A program made the position numbers and the translations under genes. Below the pieces are notes generated by a model, which was not told where the DNA came from, searched no databases, and saw only the letters and a list, made by a program, of their open reading frames with translations. Positions 36,013-46,200 of a stretch of 64,000 nucleotides of DNA are shown here, piece after piece. Each line of letters starts with the position of its first letter. The stretch's first letter is position 1. Source of the stretch: Nakamurella sp. A5-74 (lineage in GTDB: Bacteria; Actinomycetota; Actinomycetes; Mycobacteriales; Nakamurellaceae); the NCBI RefSeq assembly GCF_040438885.1, contig NZ_CP159218.1, forward strand, positions 2,604,001 through 2,668,000, read 5' to 3'.

Positions 36013-36183
36013 CTACTGGGGCACCACGGAGCGCAGGGCCTCGGACAACGCCGAGGCTTCGTCAGCGGTGATCTCGACGACCAGGCGGCCGCCACCCTCC
36101 AGGGGTACTCGCATGACGATCCCCCGACCCTCCTTGGTGACCTCCAGAGGACCATCCCCGGTTCGGGGCTTCATGGCCGCCAT
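36013..36183 (-). CDS. DUF3117 small conserved protein
   Basis: 56-aa protein almost identical in pattern to actinobacterial DUF3117 (Rv1211-like): MAAMKPRTGDGPLEVTKEGR, then GIVMRVPLEGGGRLVVE. The start at 36183 follows GAGGGAG; the frame is open five residues further. The function is unknown, though its extreme conservation suggests a core role. Order glgM-DUF3117-tag matches mycobacteria. Confidence 0.93.
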   Translation of the reverse strand: MAAMKPRTGDGPLEVTKEGRGIVMRVPLEGGGRLVVEITADEASALSEALRSVVPQ

Positions 36184-36337
36184 TCTCGACTCCCTCATTC
36201 ACATGGACGGACTGCTGTGACCGCAGCGATGGCTGCGCCGATCCTGGCGCTCGCGCCCGCATCGACTTCGTCCATTGTCCCACGCCGCGGTACTGCACGT
36301 CACAGCCGGGAGCAGGAGCGGGTGCGATGCTGGGCTG

Positions 36338-37219
36338 ATGAGCGAATTGCCCGACACCTCCGCCACCACGGAATCGCCGTCCGAAGACCGCGCAGAACCG
36401 CTCCCTACGGCAGGTGCTGAGGCCGCTGCGCTGACCGTCGTCGACGGCACCGGCGAGGATGTCGGGGTCCGCACCATCACGCTGCAGCGGCCCCGCTCGT
36501 TCAACGCCTTCTCCGCCGAGCTGAAGCGGGCCCTGCTCGTCGCGGTGCAGCAGACAGCTGCCGACGACGCCGTCCGGGCAGTGGTGCTCACCGGGTCGGG
36601 CAGGGCATTCTCCGCTGGGCAGGACCTGAAAGAACACCTCACCCTGATGGCGGACGATCCTGCTGCCGCCGCCACCACCGTCGCCGCTTTCTACAACCCG
36701 CTCATCCGGCTCATCACCTCGATGCCGAAACCCGTGATCGCGGCGGTCAACGGCGTCGCTGCCGGAGCGGGTGCGGGGCTCGCCTATGCCTGTGACCTGC
36801 GGATCGCAGCCAGGTCGGCGGTGTTCCGGACGTCCTTCGCGCAGGTCGGCCTGTCGGCCGACTCCGGCCTGTCGGTCACCCTGCCGGCGCTCGTCGGGGC
36901 CGGCAGGGCACGCAGACTGATGCTCCTGGACGAGCCACTGGACGCGGCGACCGCGCTGGAGTGGGGCGCGGTCGACCTGCTCGTCGAGGACGACGCCCTG
37001 ATCACCGCGTCGGCGGACATGGCGCGCCGACTGGCCGCCGGACCGACCGCCGCCTACGGGTTCATCAAGCGGTCCCTGCAGGTCGGCGGGTCCGGTGATC
37101 TGCAGGCTGCGCTCGCGTTCGAGGACGAGGCGCAACGGGTCTGCTTCGCCTCCGCAGACCATCGGGAGGCGCTGACCGCCTTTGTCGAGAAGCGTCCACC
37201 GCAGTTCAGCGGACGGTGA
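36338..37219 (+). CDS. enoyl-CoA hydratase/isomerase (PaaG-like)
   Basis: 293-aa crotonase. The first ~35 residues are an acidic extension. Oxyanion-hole segments are GRAFSAGQDLKEH and VNGVAAGAGAGLAYACDLRIA. The FAQVGLSADSGLSVTLPALVG stretch contains the Asp typical of PaaG-type isomerases. ATG at 36338. The terminal region (EKRPPQFSGR) is standard. It is divergent from DUF3117 and not obviously in an operon. Confidence 0.9.
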   Translation: MSELPDTSATTESPSEDRAEPLPTAGAEAAALTVVDGTGEDVGVRTITLQRPRSFNAFSAELKRALLVAVQQTAADDAVRAVVLTGSGRAFSAGQDLKEHLTLMADDPAAAATTVAAFYNPLIRLITSMPKPVIAAVNGVAAGAGAGLAYACDLRIAARSAVFRTSFAQVGLSADSGLSVTLPALVGAGRARRLMLLDEPLDAATALEWGAVDLLVEDDALITASADMARRLAAGPTAAYGFIKRSLQVGGSGDLQAALAFEDEAQRVCFASADHREALTAFVEKRPPQFSGR

Positions 37220-37286
37220 ACAGCCGCGTCCGTGCGCTGCGTCACCCCGGCCGACCCGGTCGCGTAGCCTGATTCTCGTGGGACCT

Positions 37287-37556
37287 ATGGGAGAACTCGG
37301 GGCACTGTTCAACCCCGGCATGCGACACGAGATCGAGGAACGCAAGTCCAAGGAGCTCCGTCGCGAGGAAGAAGGCGACAGCGACCCGGGCGACCTGCGC
37401 ATCGATCTCTTCTCCGGCGTGGCCGTGATCGCACTGGGCAAGAACGGACCCATCGCACCGGGTGACGAGGCTGATCCGAGCGCGCAGCGCTCTGCAGCGA
37501 GCGCCCGCGCGAACACCGAACAGACTGCAGCCGAACAGGACAGCGACGATGAGTGA
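37287..37556 (+). CDS. small conserved actinobacterial protein (DUF6191-like)
   Basis: 89-aa protein: GELGALFNPGMRHEIEERKS, a charged helix (KELRREEEGDSDPG), DLRIDLFSGVAVIAL, then an Ala/Glu-rich tail. The NPGMRHEIEER segment recalls DUF6191 proteins, from memory only. A GTG at 37278 could add three residues. The end overlaps the next gene by eight bases. Confidence 0.7.
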   Translation: MGELGALFNPGMRHEIEERKSKELRREEEGDSDPGDLRIDLFSGVAVIALGKNGPIAPGDEADPSAQRSAASARANTEQTAAEQDSDDE

Positions 37557-37800
37557 CTCCCCCGCGGCCGAGCAGACGCCTGAACGCGAGCGGGGTTCGG
37601 ACCTCGAACAGACCCCGGAACACGAACAGCGCTCGGACGCCGAGGAGAACTCGGACGCCGGCGCGGGCGATCAGCCGTTGGCGGAGAGCGGGCAGTCGCC
37701 CGAGCGGGTCGAGCACGTCGGGGTGAGCGAACACGACGACGTCGACCAGGACGCGCTAGACATCGCCGAGAGCACGTCGTCGGACGAGCCCCCCGCCTGA
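37549..37800 (+). CDS. highly acidic small protein
   Basis: 83-aa product almost entirely of Glu, Asp, Ser, Gln and Pro (QTPERERGSDLEQTPEHEQR), presumably disordered. It overlaps the preceding gene's end, so it is likely co-translated with it. No family is recognised. The low complexity means the call rests on coupling and codon frame. Confidence 0.55.
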   Translation: MSDSPAAEQTPERERGSDLEQTPEHEQRSDAEENSDAGAGDQPLAESGQSPERVEHVGVSEHDDVDQDALDIAESTSSDEPPA

Positions 37801-37828
37801 CCCTTCCGGACTGCTCGACTCCCCTGCC

Positions 37829-38398
37829 TCAACGGGCGGTCGCCCGGAAGCAGTCGGCAACGTGGTCGTCGACCATGCCGGTCGCCTGCATGAGGGCGTA
37901 GGCGGTCGTCGGTCCGACGAAAGCGAAGCCGAGCTTCTTGAGCACCTTCGCCATCGCCTTGGATTCCTCGGTGACGGCAGGGACGTCCGCCGCAGTGCGT
38001 GGTCGTGGGCGGTCGCCGGGTTCCGGTGCGAACGACCACAGCAGCTCCTCCAGCGACAGCTCTGCCTGCATGATCACCCGGGCATTGCCGATCGCGGCGC
38101 GGATCTTGGCGCCGTTGCGCACGATCCCCGCGTCCTGCATCAGGCGATCGACGTCTGCGGAGTCGAGTGCGGCGACGTCGGCGATCCGGAAGCCGGCGAA
38201 GGCACGACGGAAGTTCTCCCGCTTGCGCAGGATCGTGATCCAGGACAGCCCGGACTGGAAGGCCTCCAGCGACATCCGCTCGAACAGTGCATCGTCCCCG
38301 TGCAGGACGACGCCCCACTCCTCGTCGTGGTAGCGACGGTAGTCGTCGGTGCTGTCGCCCCAGGCACAGCGCACCAGCCCCGAGGTGGGCGAGCTCAC
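37829..38398 (-). CDS. tag: DNA-3-methyladenine glycosylase I
   Basis: Removes 3-methyladenine from DNA. The 189-aa protein opens with RCAWGDSTDDYRRYHDEEWG, the zinc/base-binding signature of Tag, and has FERMSLEAFQSGLSWITILRKRENFRRAF, FVGPTTAYALMQATGMVDDH, and the C-terminal zinc ligand Cys in ADCF. The GTG start overlaps the stop codon of the DivIVA-like gene upstream. The length is normal. Confidence 0.96.
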   Translation of the reverse strand: MSSPTSGLVRCAWGDSTDDYRRYHDEEWGVVLHGDDALFERMSLEAFQSGLSWITILRKRENFRRAFAGFRIADVAALDSADVDRLMQDAGIVRNGAKIRAAIGNARVIMQAELSLEELLWSFAPEPGDRPRPRTAADVPAVTEESKAMAKVLKKLGFAFVGPTTAYALMQATGMVDDHVADCFRATAR

Positions 38399-39030
38399 TT
38401 CCGCAGCACGGTGGTCGGAGCGCCGTCCGGGTCGTCGGCCCGCTCGTACCGATGGGCCTGACCGGTCTGATCTACCTGATCTACCTGATCTACCTGATCT
38501 ACCTGATCTACCGGATCGACCGGATCGACGGGATCGACGGGATCTACCTGATCGACCGGATCGGCGTGATCGGCGTGATCGGCGTGATCGGCGTGATGGT
38601 CGTGATCGATCTGGTGTGACTGATCTGCGTGATCCGTCGGTTCGCCGGTGCCGTTGTCGAAGACGGGGGTCGTCGCCCGGTCCCGGTGCACCTGCGGCAA
38701 CCGGTCGGGGTCCCCGCCCAGCCTGCTGACCTCGGCCCTGAGCTGCTCGACCTCCTCGGCCACCTTCTCCAGCGACCAGTCGACATCACTCATCCGGTAG
38801 CCGCGCACCGCGACCGCGAACCGCAGGTCGCGGATGTTCTCCGGCCGGACACCGGACTCCGGCAGCTCGGCCGGCGAGGTCCTGGCCGGCAACGGTGCCA
38901 TCTGCTCGCCGCGGCCGAACACCAGCACGGCCACCAGGAACACCACGAGGCCGATCGCGGCAGCGATGACGAGGTACTGGAGCACGGTGATCACGGTGTC
39001 GATGGTGCCATGTCGGCGCCGATCGCTCAT
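38395..39030 (-). CDS. membrane DivIVA-like protein with Asp-rich tripeptide repeats
   Basis: 211-aa protein with an N-terminal transmembrane helix (ITVLQYLVIAAAIGLVVFLVAVLVFG), a linker, then a short DivIVA-type segment (DLRFAVAVRGYRMSDVDWSLEKVAEEVEQL). The C-terminal third consists of Asp-containing tripeptides (DHA, DPV, DQV) encoded by a 9-bp tandem array. The start at 39030 precedes the helix. It corresponds by position to Rv1209 of M. tuberculosis. It is coupled to tag by GTGA. A role at the cell wall or septum is inferred from the DivIVA segment only. Confidence 0.82.
   Translation of the reverse strand: MSDRRRHGTIDTVITVLQYLVIAAAIGLVVFLVAVLVFGRGEQMAPLPARTSPAELPESGVRPENIRDLRFAVAVRGYRMSDVDWSLEKVAEEVEQLRAEVSRLGGDPDRLPQVHRDRATTPVFDNGTGEPTDHADQSHQIDHDHHADHADHADHADPVDQVDPVDPVDPVDPVDQVDQVDQVDQVDQTGQAHRYERADDPDGAPTTVLRK
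38469..38612. repeat. sixteen-unit 9-bp coding tandem array
   Basis: Sixteen consecutive 9-base units beginning GAT (GATCTACCT, GATCGACGG, GATCGGCGT and variants) lie in the DivIVA-like gene. Identical units cluster (four GATCTACCT, four GATCGGCGT), a sign of recent slippage. The period preserves the frame. Confidence 0.93.
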
Positions 39031-39052
39031 CCAGACCCGGCGAGACCGACCC

Positions 39053-39928
39053 TCAGACCAGACCTCGATGGGGTCTCGAGGGTGGCCGCCCGCCACGGAT
39101 GGAGGACACCATCTCGAGTACCTGGCGGGTGGCACCGACGTCGTGCGCCCGGAACACCGCCGCGCCGGCGTCGGCGGCCAGTGCGGTGGCGGCCAGCGTC
39201 CCGGCCAATCGCTCACCGACCGCGACGTCCAGCGTCTCACCGACGAAGTCCTTGCGCGACAACGCCATCAACACCGGAAACCCGGTGGCGACCAGCTCTG
39301 CCGTCCGGTCAAGCGCTGTCAGACCGTGGTAGGTGTTCTTGCCGAAATCGTGGGTCGGGTCGATGAGGATGCCTGCGGGCGGTACGCCCGCAGCTTCCAT
39401 CCGCCGCGCCGCTGAGACCGTCTCCTCGATGATCGCCGCGACGACGTCGGGGTACTCGGGTCGGAACGGGTTCGTCCGCGGCAGCGCGCCGCCGGTGTGG
39501 GAGCAGACGATGCCGGCGCCGAACCGTGCGGCCACCTGGGCGAGACCCCGGTCGTGGCCGGCCCAGGTGTCGTTGATCAGGTCGGCCCCTGCTTCGCAGG
39601 CCTCGATCGCGACCGGGGTACGCCAGGTGTCGATGCTGATCACCAGATCCGGGTACTTCGCCCGCACCGCGGCGATGAACGGGACGACCCGATGGATCTC
39701 CTGCGCCACGTCGACGACCGGACCGACCCCGGCCTTCACTCCCCCGATGTCCACCAGATCCGCGCCCTCGCGAACGGCGAGATCGACGGCGGCCATCGCC
39801 GCTTCGTCACCGAAGGTCGCGCCGGGGACGTAGAAGGAGTCGGGCGTGCGGTTCACGATCGCCATCACGGCGGCCCGGTCCGCGCGCAGCGGGCGACCGC
39901 GCAGCACCACGGGTGGGCGACCGGTCAC
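39053..39928 (-). CDS. folP2: dihydropteroate synthase homologue FolP2
   Basis: 291-aa TIM-barrel protein of the DHPS family (MAIVNRTPDSFY, DLVISIDTWRTPVAIEACEAGADLINDTWAG, SRKDFVGETLD). The family's pABA loop ESTRPG is replaced: the sequence reads DIGGVKAGVG at 60-69. The mycobacterial FolP2 paralogue has the same change and is generally considered not to supply DHPS activity, so folate synthesis should not be assumed. Its GTG start overlaps the adnB stop codon. Confidence 0.88.
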   Translation of the reverse strand: MTGRPPVVLRGRPLRADRAAVMAIVNRTPDSFYVPGATFGDEAAMAAVDLAVREGADLVDIGGVKAGVGPVVDVAQEIHRVVPFIAAVRAKYPDLVISIDTWRTPVAIEACEAGADLINDTWAGHDRGLAQVAARFGAGIVCSHTGGALPRTNPFRPEYPDVVAAIIEETVSAARRMEAAGVPPAGILIDPTHDFGKNTYHGLTALDRTAELVATGFPVLMALSRKDFVGETLDVAVGERLAGTLAATALAADAGAAVFRAHDVGATRQVLEMVSSIRGGRPPSRPHRGLV

Positions 39929-42900
39929 GTCGGCGAGCCTACGGAGCCGGCGGTGCTCTGCTCGATCCAGCCCAGGACGAGCCGGTCGAGTGCGTCGCGG
40001 TCGGCGAGATCGGCAGGCTGCAGGGTCACGTCGTCCGCGACGTGGTGGAAGGCGGCGCGTACTTTCTGGACGTCCACGCCGGCGAGATCCGCCCAGGCAA
40101 GCCGATACGCGGCCAGCTGGAACATGGCCGCGCGTGCGGCTGCACCGGTCGGCGGACGGCCGGTCTTCCAGTCGACGACGGTGAATCCCCCGTCGGAGTC
40201 GGCGAAGACCGCGTCCATCCGGCCCCGGACAGCCAGCCCGCCGATCCGGGTGGTGAACGGGACTTCCACCCTGATCGGGGTTCGACCCGCCCAGCTGGAT
40301 CCGCGGAAGGCGGCCTGCAGGTCGGCGAGCCGGTGGTCGGCCGCAGCGTCCCGGTCGTCGGCGCCGGGCAGCTCGTCGACAGCCAGCAGGGCATCACCGG
40401 CGAACAGCTGCTCGAGCCAGGCGTGGAAGGCCGTGCCCCGCCGTGCATGCGGCGCGGGCGGCATCGGGACCGGCCGGCGCAGCCGCCGGGCCAGCTCGGC
40501 AGGGTCGCGGGCCAGGTCCACCACCGACGTCACCGACAGGCTCGCGGGCAGGCTGACCTCCCACCGCCGGTCATCGCCCCGCGCTCGTTCGGCGAGCAGC
40601 ACGTCGACGTCCGCTGCCCAGCCGTACGGATCGTCCTCCTGGGCCGGCAGCGCCGGGTCGGACGCCGGATCCCGCCGCGCCACCGCAGCCAGCACAGCAC
40701 CGGCACCGGCATCGAGCCGCGCGCGACGGCGATGGTGGGGGTCGGTCGGCCAGCTGCCGGAACGCGGCAGCGCCGTCTGTGGGTTGACCTCGCCGGCTTC
40801 CGGCGGGTCGGCCCACAGCTGGGGAACGACCGGGGGCTCGAGCAAGCCGAGGACCTCGACCGCCTCGGTGAGGAACTCGCTGGGGCCACGCGGCTTGACC
40901 TGCGTCGATCCCCAATGATGCCCTGACAGCAGCAGGACCCGCTGGGCACGGGTGACGGCCACGTAGGCAAGGCGGCGCTCCTCGGTGAGCTGCCAGTCGC
41001 GATAGGCCAGCTGGTGCTCCCCCAGCTCGGCGGCGAGCCGACCCTGGTCGAGGTCAGGGGCAAACGGCGTGGGCGGTACCGGGACATCGCCGGCATCGCC
41101 CCGCAGCGCGGGCGGCAACTGCGCCGGATCCGTGAGCCAGGTCTGCTTGCCGCTGTCCGGGAACACTCCCTGGGACAGGTGCGGGATCGCCACCACGTCC
41201 CACTCCAGGCCCTTGGCCGCGTGCACGGTCAGGATCTGGACCCGCCCGGGGACGACGTCGATCTCCCCGGGTGTCAGACCGTCCTCCCGTTCGTCGGCTG
41301 TCGCGAGATAGTCGAGCAGCTCCGGCACCCCGCCTCCGATGGCGGCGAATTCCCCGACCACCGCGGCGAAGGCATCCAGGTGAGCCCTTCCTTCTGGCCC
41401 GGCGACCGCGATCTCGACGTCCATCCCGGTGGTGCGGGCGATGTCGAGCACCAGATCGGGCAGTGGCTGCCCGAGCCGCCGGCGCAACCGCCGAAGTTCG
41501 TCGGCGAGCGCGACCAGCCGCGCGTACCCCGCGGCACTGAAGGCACCCGGATCGCCGACGTCACCGATCGCATCGACCAGGCTCGGGACGTCGTCACCGT
41601 CCTCGGCTCCCGACGCCTCGGCAAGAGCTGCGCGGACAGCGGCGACACCGTCCGCGGTCGGTTCCCACCGCCGCCGGGCCAGCACGCCCGCCCGGGCGGC
41701 GAGGGCCGCCAGATCGGCCATCCCGAGCTGCCACCGAGCACCGCCGAGGATGCGCAGTGCGGCACTACCGGCATGCGGATCGACCAACAGACGCAGCATG
41801 GCGACCAGATCGGCCACTTCCGGCTCGTCCAGCAGTCCGCCGAGGCCGACGACCTCGACCCGGATCCCCCGATCCCGCAGCACCTCAGCCAGGTCCGACA
41901 TCTCCCGCCGCTTCCGCATCAGGATGGCCGTACTGGGCGGTGGCTGCCCGGCCGCGTCGGCGGCGTCCCACATCTCGCCCAGCCGGTCGGCCAGCCACCG
42001 GTTCTCCAGCGCGAGCGTCGGGAGCAGGGCGGTGGCCACCGTTCCAGGTGCGGCACCGGGGGCCGGCCGGAGCCCGGGGACGGCACGGCGGACCGGATCC
42101 GAGATGGCGTTCGCCAGGGTCAACACCTCGGGGGGGTTGCGGAAGCTCGTGAGCAGTGTCAACCGCCGCGCCTGGGTTCCGTCGGCGAGCGCGAAGTCCT
42201 CACCGAAGCGGGTCAGGTTGGACGCGGATGCGCCGCGCCAGGTGTAGATCGACTGGACCGGATCACCCACCGCCGTCACCGGATGTCCGCTGCCGGCACC
42301 GTTCCCGAACAGAGCGCGCAGGATCACCCGCTGGGCGTGCCCGGTGTCCTGGTACTCATCCAGCAGCACGACCCGGTACTGGTCGCGGACCGCAGCGGCC
42401 ACCGACTCCGAACTCGTCACCAGCTGGGCGGTGAGCTGCATCTGGTCGGCGAAGTCGACCACTCCGGCCCGACGCTTCACGCTGGCGAACTCGGCCACCA
42501 ACGGCACCACCCACTGACGGTTCTGCAGCCAGCCGACGATGGGCTGCAGCTTGCTGTGCAACGCACCCTTCTGTCGGCTGCTCGGTGGCGCCTGGGTGAG
42601 CTGACGCTCCAGGTCCGCCAGGTGTGACCTCAACTGTTCGACGTCGACAAGGTGGTCGGAGAGCGCACCGGACAGCGCGAGCAGGATCTCGGTGACCTGC
42701 TCGGGTGATTTGTCGGTCTGCAGATCCCCCTCCCACTGACCCACCACCCGTCTGGCCAGCTGCCACATGGAGGTGGCTGTCAGCACCCGAGCGGTCGGTT
42801 CGATCCCGACCAGCGGGCCGTACTCGCCGAGCAGGCGCCCGGCGAAGGCGTGATAGGTCGAGACCTCGGGCTCCCCCTCGGCGTGCGACCCGAGCCGATC

Positions 42901-43221
42901 ATCCGGGGTCGCGGAGGTCGGCAACAGTTCCGTCCGCCCGGTCTGCGCGGCCGCTGCCAGGCTGCGCAGCCGGGTGCGGATCCGTTCGCCGAGCTGGACA
43001 GAGGCCTTGCGGGTGAAGGTCAGCCCCAGGATGTTGGCCGGGTCGACGAGGCCGTTGGCCACCAGGAACACGACCCTGGCCGCCATCGTCTCGGTCTTTC
43101 CGGATCCCGCTCCGGCGACCACCAGCAACGGCTCCAGCGGAGCTTCGATGACCTCGCGCTGCTCGTCCGTCGGTCGCGGCAGCCCGAGGAGTTCGGCAAG
43201 TTCCGCCGCACTGCGGGTCAT
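39925..43221 (-). CDS. adnB: AdnB-type helicase-nuclease subunit
   Basis: 1098-aa UvrD-like motor with a C-terminal PD-(D/E)XK nuclease, the AdnB partner of the actinobacterial AdnAB double-strand-break resection machine. Walker A GAGSGKT is at 37-43, LLDEYQDTGHAQR near 300, GDPVQSIYTWRGA, and LTVHAAKGLEWDVVAIPHL and VAVTRAQ in motifs V-VI. The nuclease part is AFHAWLEQLF and GRMDAVF...FTVVDWKTGRPP. It overlaps adnA by four bases and folP2 by four. Confidence 0.93.
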   Translation of the reverse strand: MTRSAAELAELLGLPRPTDEQREVIEAPLEPLLVVAGAGSGKTETMAARVVFLVANGLVDPANILGLTFTRKASVQLGERIRTRLRSLAAAAQTGRTELLPTSATPDDRLGSHAEGEPEVSTYHAFAGRLLGEYGPLVGIEPTARVLTATSMWQLARRVVGQWEGDLQTDKSPEQVTEILLALSGALSDHLVDVEQLRSHLADLERQLTQAPPSSRQKGALHSKLQPIVGWLQNRQWVVPLVAEFASVKRRAGVVDFADQMQLTAQLVTSSESVAAAVRDQYRVVLLDEYQDTGHAQRVILRALFGNGAGSGHPVTAVGDPVQSIYTWRGASASNLTRFGEDFALADGTQARRLTLLTSFRNPPEVLTLANAISDPVRRAVPGLRPAPGAAPGTVATALLPTLALENRWLADRLGEMWDAADAAGQPPPSTAILMRKRREMSDLAEVLRDRGIRVEVVGLGGLLDEPEVADLVAMLRLLVDPHAGSAALRILGGARWQLGMADLAALAARAGVLARRRWEPTADGVAAVRAALAEASGAEDGDDVPSLVDAIGDVGDPGAFSAAGYARLVALADELRRLRRRLGQPLPDLVLDIARTTGMDVEIAVAGPEGRAHLDAFAAVVGEFAAIGGGVPELLDYLATADEREDGLTPGEIDVVPGRVQILTVHAAKGLEWDVVAIPHLSQGVFPDSGKQTWLTDPAQLPPALRGDAGDVPVPPTPFAPDLDQGRLAAELGEHQLAYRDWQLTEERRLAYVAVTRAQRVLLLSGHHWGSTQVKPRGPSEFLTEAVEVLGLLEPPVVPQLWADPPEAGEVNPQTALPRSGSWPTDPHHRRRARLDAGAGAVLAAVARRDPASDPALPAQEDDPYGWAADVDVLLAERARGDDRRWEVSLPASLSVTSVVDLARDPAELARRLRRPVPMPPAPHARRGTAFHAWLEQLFAGDALLAVDELPGADDRDAAADHRLADLQAAFRGSSWAGRTPIRVEVPFTTRIGGLAVRGRMDAVFADSDGGFTVVDWKTGRPPTGAAARAAMFQLAAYRLAWADLAGVDVQKVRAAFHHVADDVTLQPADLADRDALDRLVLGWIEQSTAGSVGSPT

Positions 43222-46200
43222 CGGGTCACCTGGCGACCCTCGGTCTGCAGCGGACAGCAGGTCCGCACCGGACAGCGTTCACAAGCCGGGTTCTCACTCG
43301 CCCGCACTGCCGAGGAGATCAGCGCAGCAGCGCCGACCACCGCCTGCTCGGCAACGTCGCGCGCGCGGTCGTCGTCGAGTGCCTCCTGGGTGAGCACCTT
43401 CGCCTCGCCGGTGCGCAGGTAGACGAGCTGTGCGCCACCGGACACGGTGACCCGTGGACGTTCCGCCGACGCCGGCTCCACCACCCCGTCCGGCAGCACT
43501 GTCCTCCCCGACACCACCGCGCCGGCCGCCACCGCCAGTTGATAGGCAGCCAGCTGGAGATGTTCGGCGGCCTGCGCCCTCGTCACCTTCGCTGAACCGG
43601 TCTTGAAATCCGTCACCACCGTGGTGCCCTCCGGGGTCTGGGAGAGCAGGTCGACCCGTCCGGTCAGATGGATCGGGTGCCCGTCGATGCTCGCCAGCGG
43701 CAGGTCGACCGCCAGCTCGGACCCGATCGTCGCCCAGCCGCCGGCGCCGATGACCTGCAGCCACCGGTCGGCGGCGTCCGTCATCGAGACGATCGCCCGA
43801 CGCAACCGTCGGATCTGCCAGTCGGGCAGCCGTTCCTGACCGGCCAGGTGGGCGTCGATCTCGGCGACCACGACGTCCCGGGGCACACCGCGCGCGAGAC
43901 CGGACACGGCGGCATGGACGGCGACCCCCAAGGTCTGGGCATCGCCCATCGGACCGCGCGCCCCGCGTCGCTCGAGCACCCCGCGCAGCTCGCAGGTCTG
44001 CAACGACTCGACCGCCGACGGGGAGATCCGCACCGGCGCACCCGGCGGAACCGCATCCTCCTCGGTGGTCGGACCCGCCAGCCCCCACCACTGGTCGGGG
44101 TGTGCCCCCGGCACGCCGGCCGCGGCCAGTCTCGCAAGTTGACGGGCAGCCTCCAGAGCGGTCTCGGGTTCGGTTCCCTCGTCGCAGACCACCCGGCGCA
44201 GCTCTCCGACCAGGTCCACCAGATGCAGCGCCCGACGCGGACTGACCCCTCCGGGCCAGCCGGCGGCCACCGGCTCCGGTCCGGCCAGCTCGCCGAGGAA
44301 CCGCGAGGGCACACTGTCGTCGCCGTCCACCGCCGTGACGAGCAACTGACGCCGCGCCCGGGTACACGCGACGTAGAACAGTCGGCGTTCGTCCGCCAGC
44401 CGCTCGGCCGATCGCGACACCGCGGGATCGACCCCGGCCGCGAGATCGAGCAGTTCGTCGACCCGGAGCAGACCGGCGCTCGTCCGCAGGTCGGGCCAAC
44501 GCCCGTCCTGGACGTCGACCACGCAGACCAGATCCCATTCCAGCCCCTTGGCACCGTGCGCCGACAGCACCGACACTGCCTCGTGCGCAGCGGCGCCGCT
44601 CGCCGTCTGCTCGTCCGGCACCCGACGTGCCCTGGCCTGCTCGACGAACGCCGTGACCCCAGCACCCGGCAGTCGGGCAGCGAGGTCAGCGGCATCCTCG
44701 AACAGGGAGACCACGGCGTCCAGCGAGGCGTCAGCCCTGGCGGCAGCCCGTCCACCCCGCCCCACCGTCGCCAGCAGATCCTTCTCGAGCCCGCTGGTCG
44801 TCCACAACTGCCACAGCGCCACCTCGGCGTCCCGCTCATCGGCGACGGCGTCGGCCGTGCGGATCAACCGCACCAGTCGCCGCACCGCCGCGGCGATCGG
44901 ATCGGGCACCGCGGCCAGCACGGCGCGGGCCGCTGCCACCCGATCAGCAGCAGGGTCGGAATCCTCCTGGTCCCGCACCACTCCGGCCAGTGCTCGGACG
45001 AGCTCGGCGATCACCGCACCGGTGCCGCCGGCCGAGCCGGCGCCGCGATGCTCGCTCATCACCCGCCGAGCCACTCCCCGCAGTCGGCGTACAGCGAGCG
45101 CATCCAACGTGTCAGGACCGAGCACCGCCGACCCGAGCAGCCTCGCCACGACCTCCGCGTCGATGGTGGTCCGATCCGGGCCCGTTCCGAGCAGCGTGAC
45201 GAGATCAGCCGCCAGCGGATCGTCCAGCGGGACCCCGGTACCACGGGCCACCAGCGGAACCCCTGCAGCGGCGAAAGCCCGGGTGAGCGGCGGCATCGAG
45301 GCCGCTGGTGACCGGAGGATCACGGCCATCGACGCCCAGGCGATCCCGTCCTGCAGGTGCGCGCGGCGCAACCGGTCGGCGACGTAGGCCGCCTGACGCG
45401 CGGCGGTGGGGAGCGTGCGGATCTCCACTGCCGCGCGCTCCTCACCGGCGCCCACCGTCGGCGGTGGATCGACAGCCGCGGTCAGCTGCCGGTGCCGCGG
45501 CGGACCAGGGAGCGCAGTGGCGATCCGGCGGGTGGCCGCCAACAACGCGGCCCCGCTGCGATGCGAGGTCTTCAGCACGACGGTGCGATCCACCTCCACG
45601 TCCCGGAGCGCTGCCGGCTCGGACCCGCGGAAGGAGTAGATCGCCTGGTCGGGATCGCCGACCACCACCAGCTCGTCGGCGCCGGCCGCCACCCGTTCGA
45701 TCAGCGCGGCCTGGCCGGGGTCGACGTCCTGGTACTCGTCGACGAAGACACGTCGCACCCTCGTCTGCTCAGCGGCCAGCACGTCGTCGCGACCGAGCAC
45801 CTCCAGCGCCGCCACGGTGAGTTCCGCCTGGTCCAGCGCGGTTCCCAGCCCCGTCGTGCCCATCCGCAGATCGAGCACCTGCTGGTACTCCCGGGCCAGA
45901 CCGGCGGCTGCCACCCATTCCGGGCGTCGCCGCGCGCGACCGATGGCGGCGATCCTGGCCGGTGACAAGGCCCGCTCACCGGTCCGCAGGACCAGGTCGC
46001 GAACCTCGGAGGCGAACGCCGCCGACCCCAGTGCCGGCCGGATCGATCCCGGCCACTGTGCCGCACCGTCGAGCAGCTGCCCGTCGAGCAGATCGGCGAC
46101 CATCCGATCCGCCTCGGCCGCTCCCAACATCCGTGGCGCCGGCAGTCCGCTGCGGGCGGCGTCGGCCTTGAGCAAGGAGTAGGCGTAGGAGTGCAGGGTG

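Noticed and set aside
38469-38612. Regular repeats that could suggest a CRISPR array
   Set aside because: Units are 9 bases without spacers and are in frame within a protein gene.
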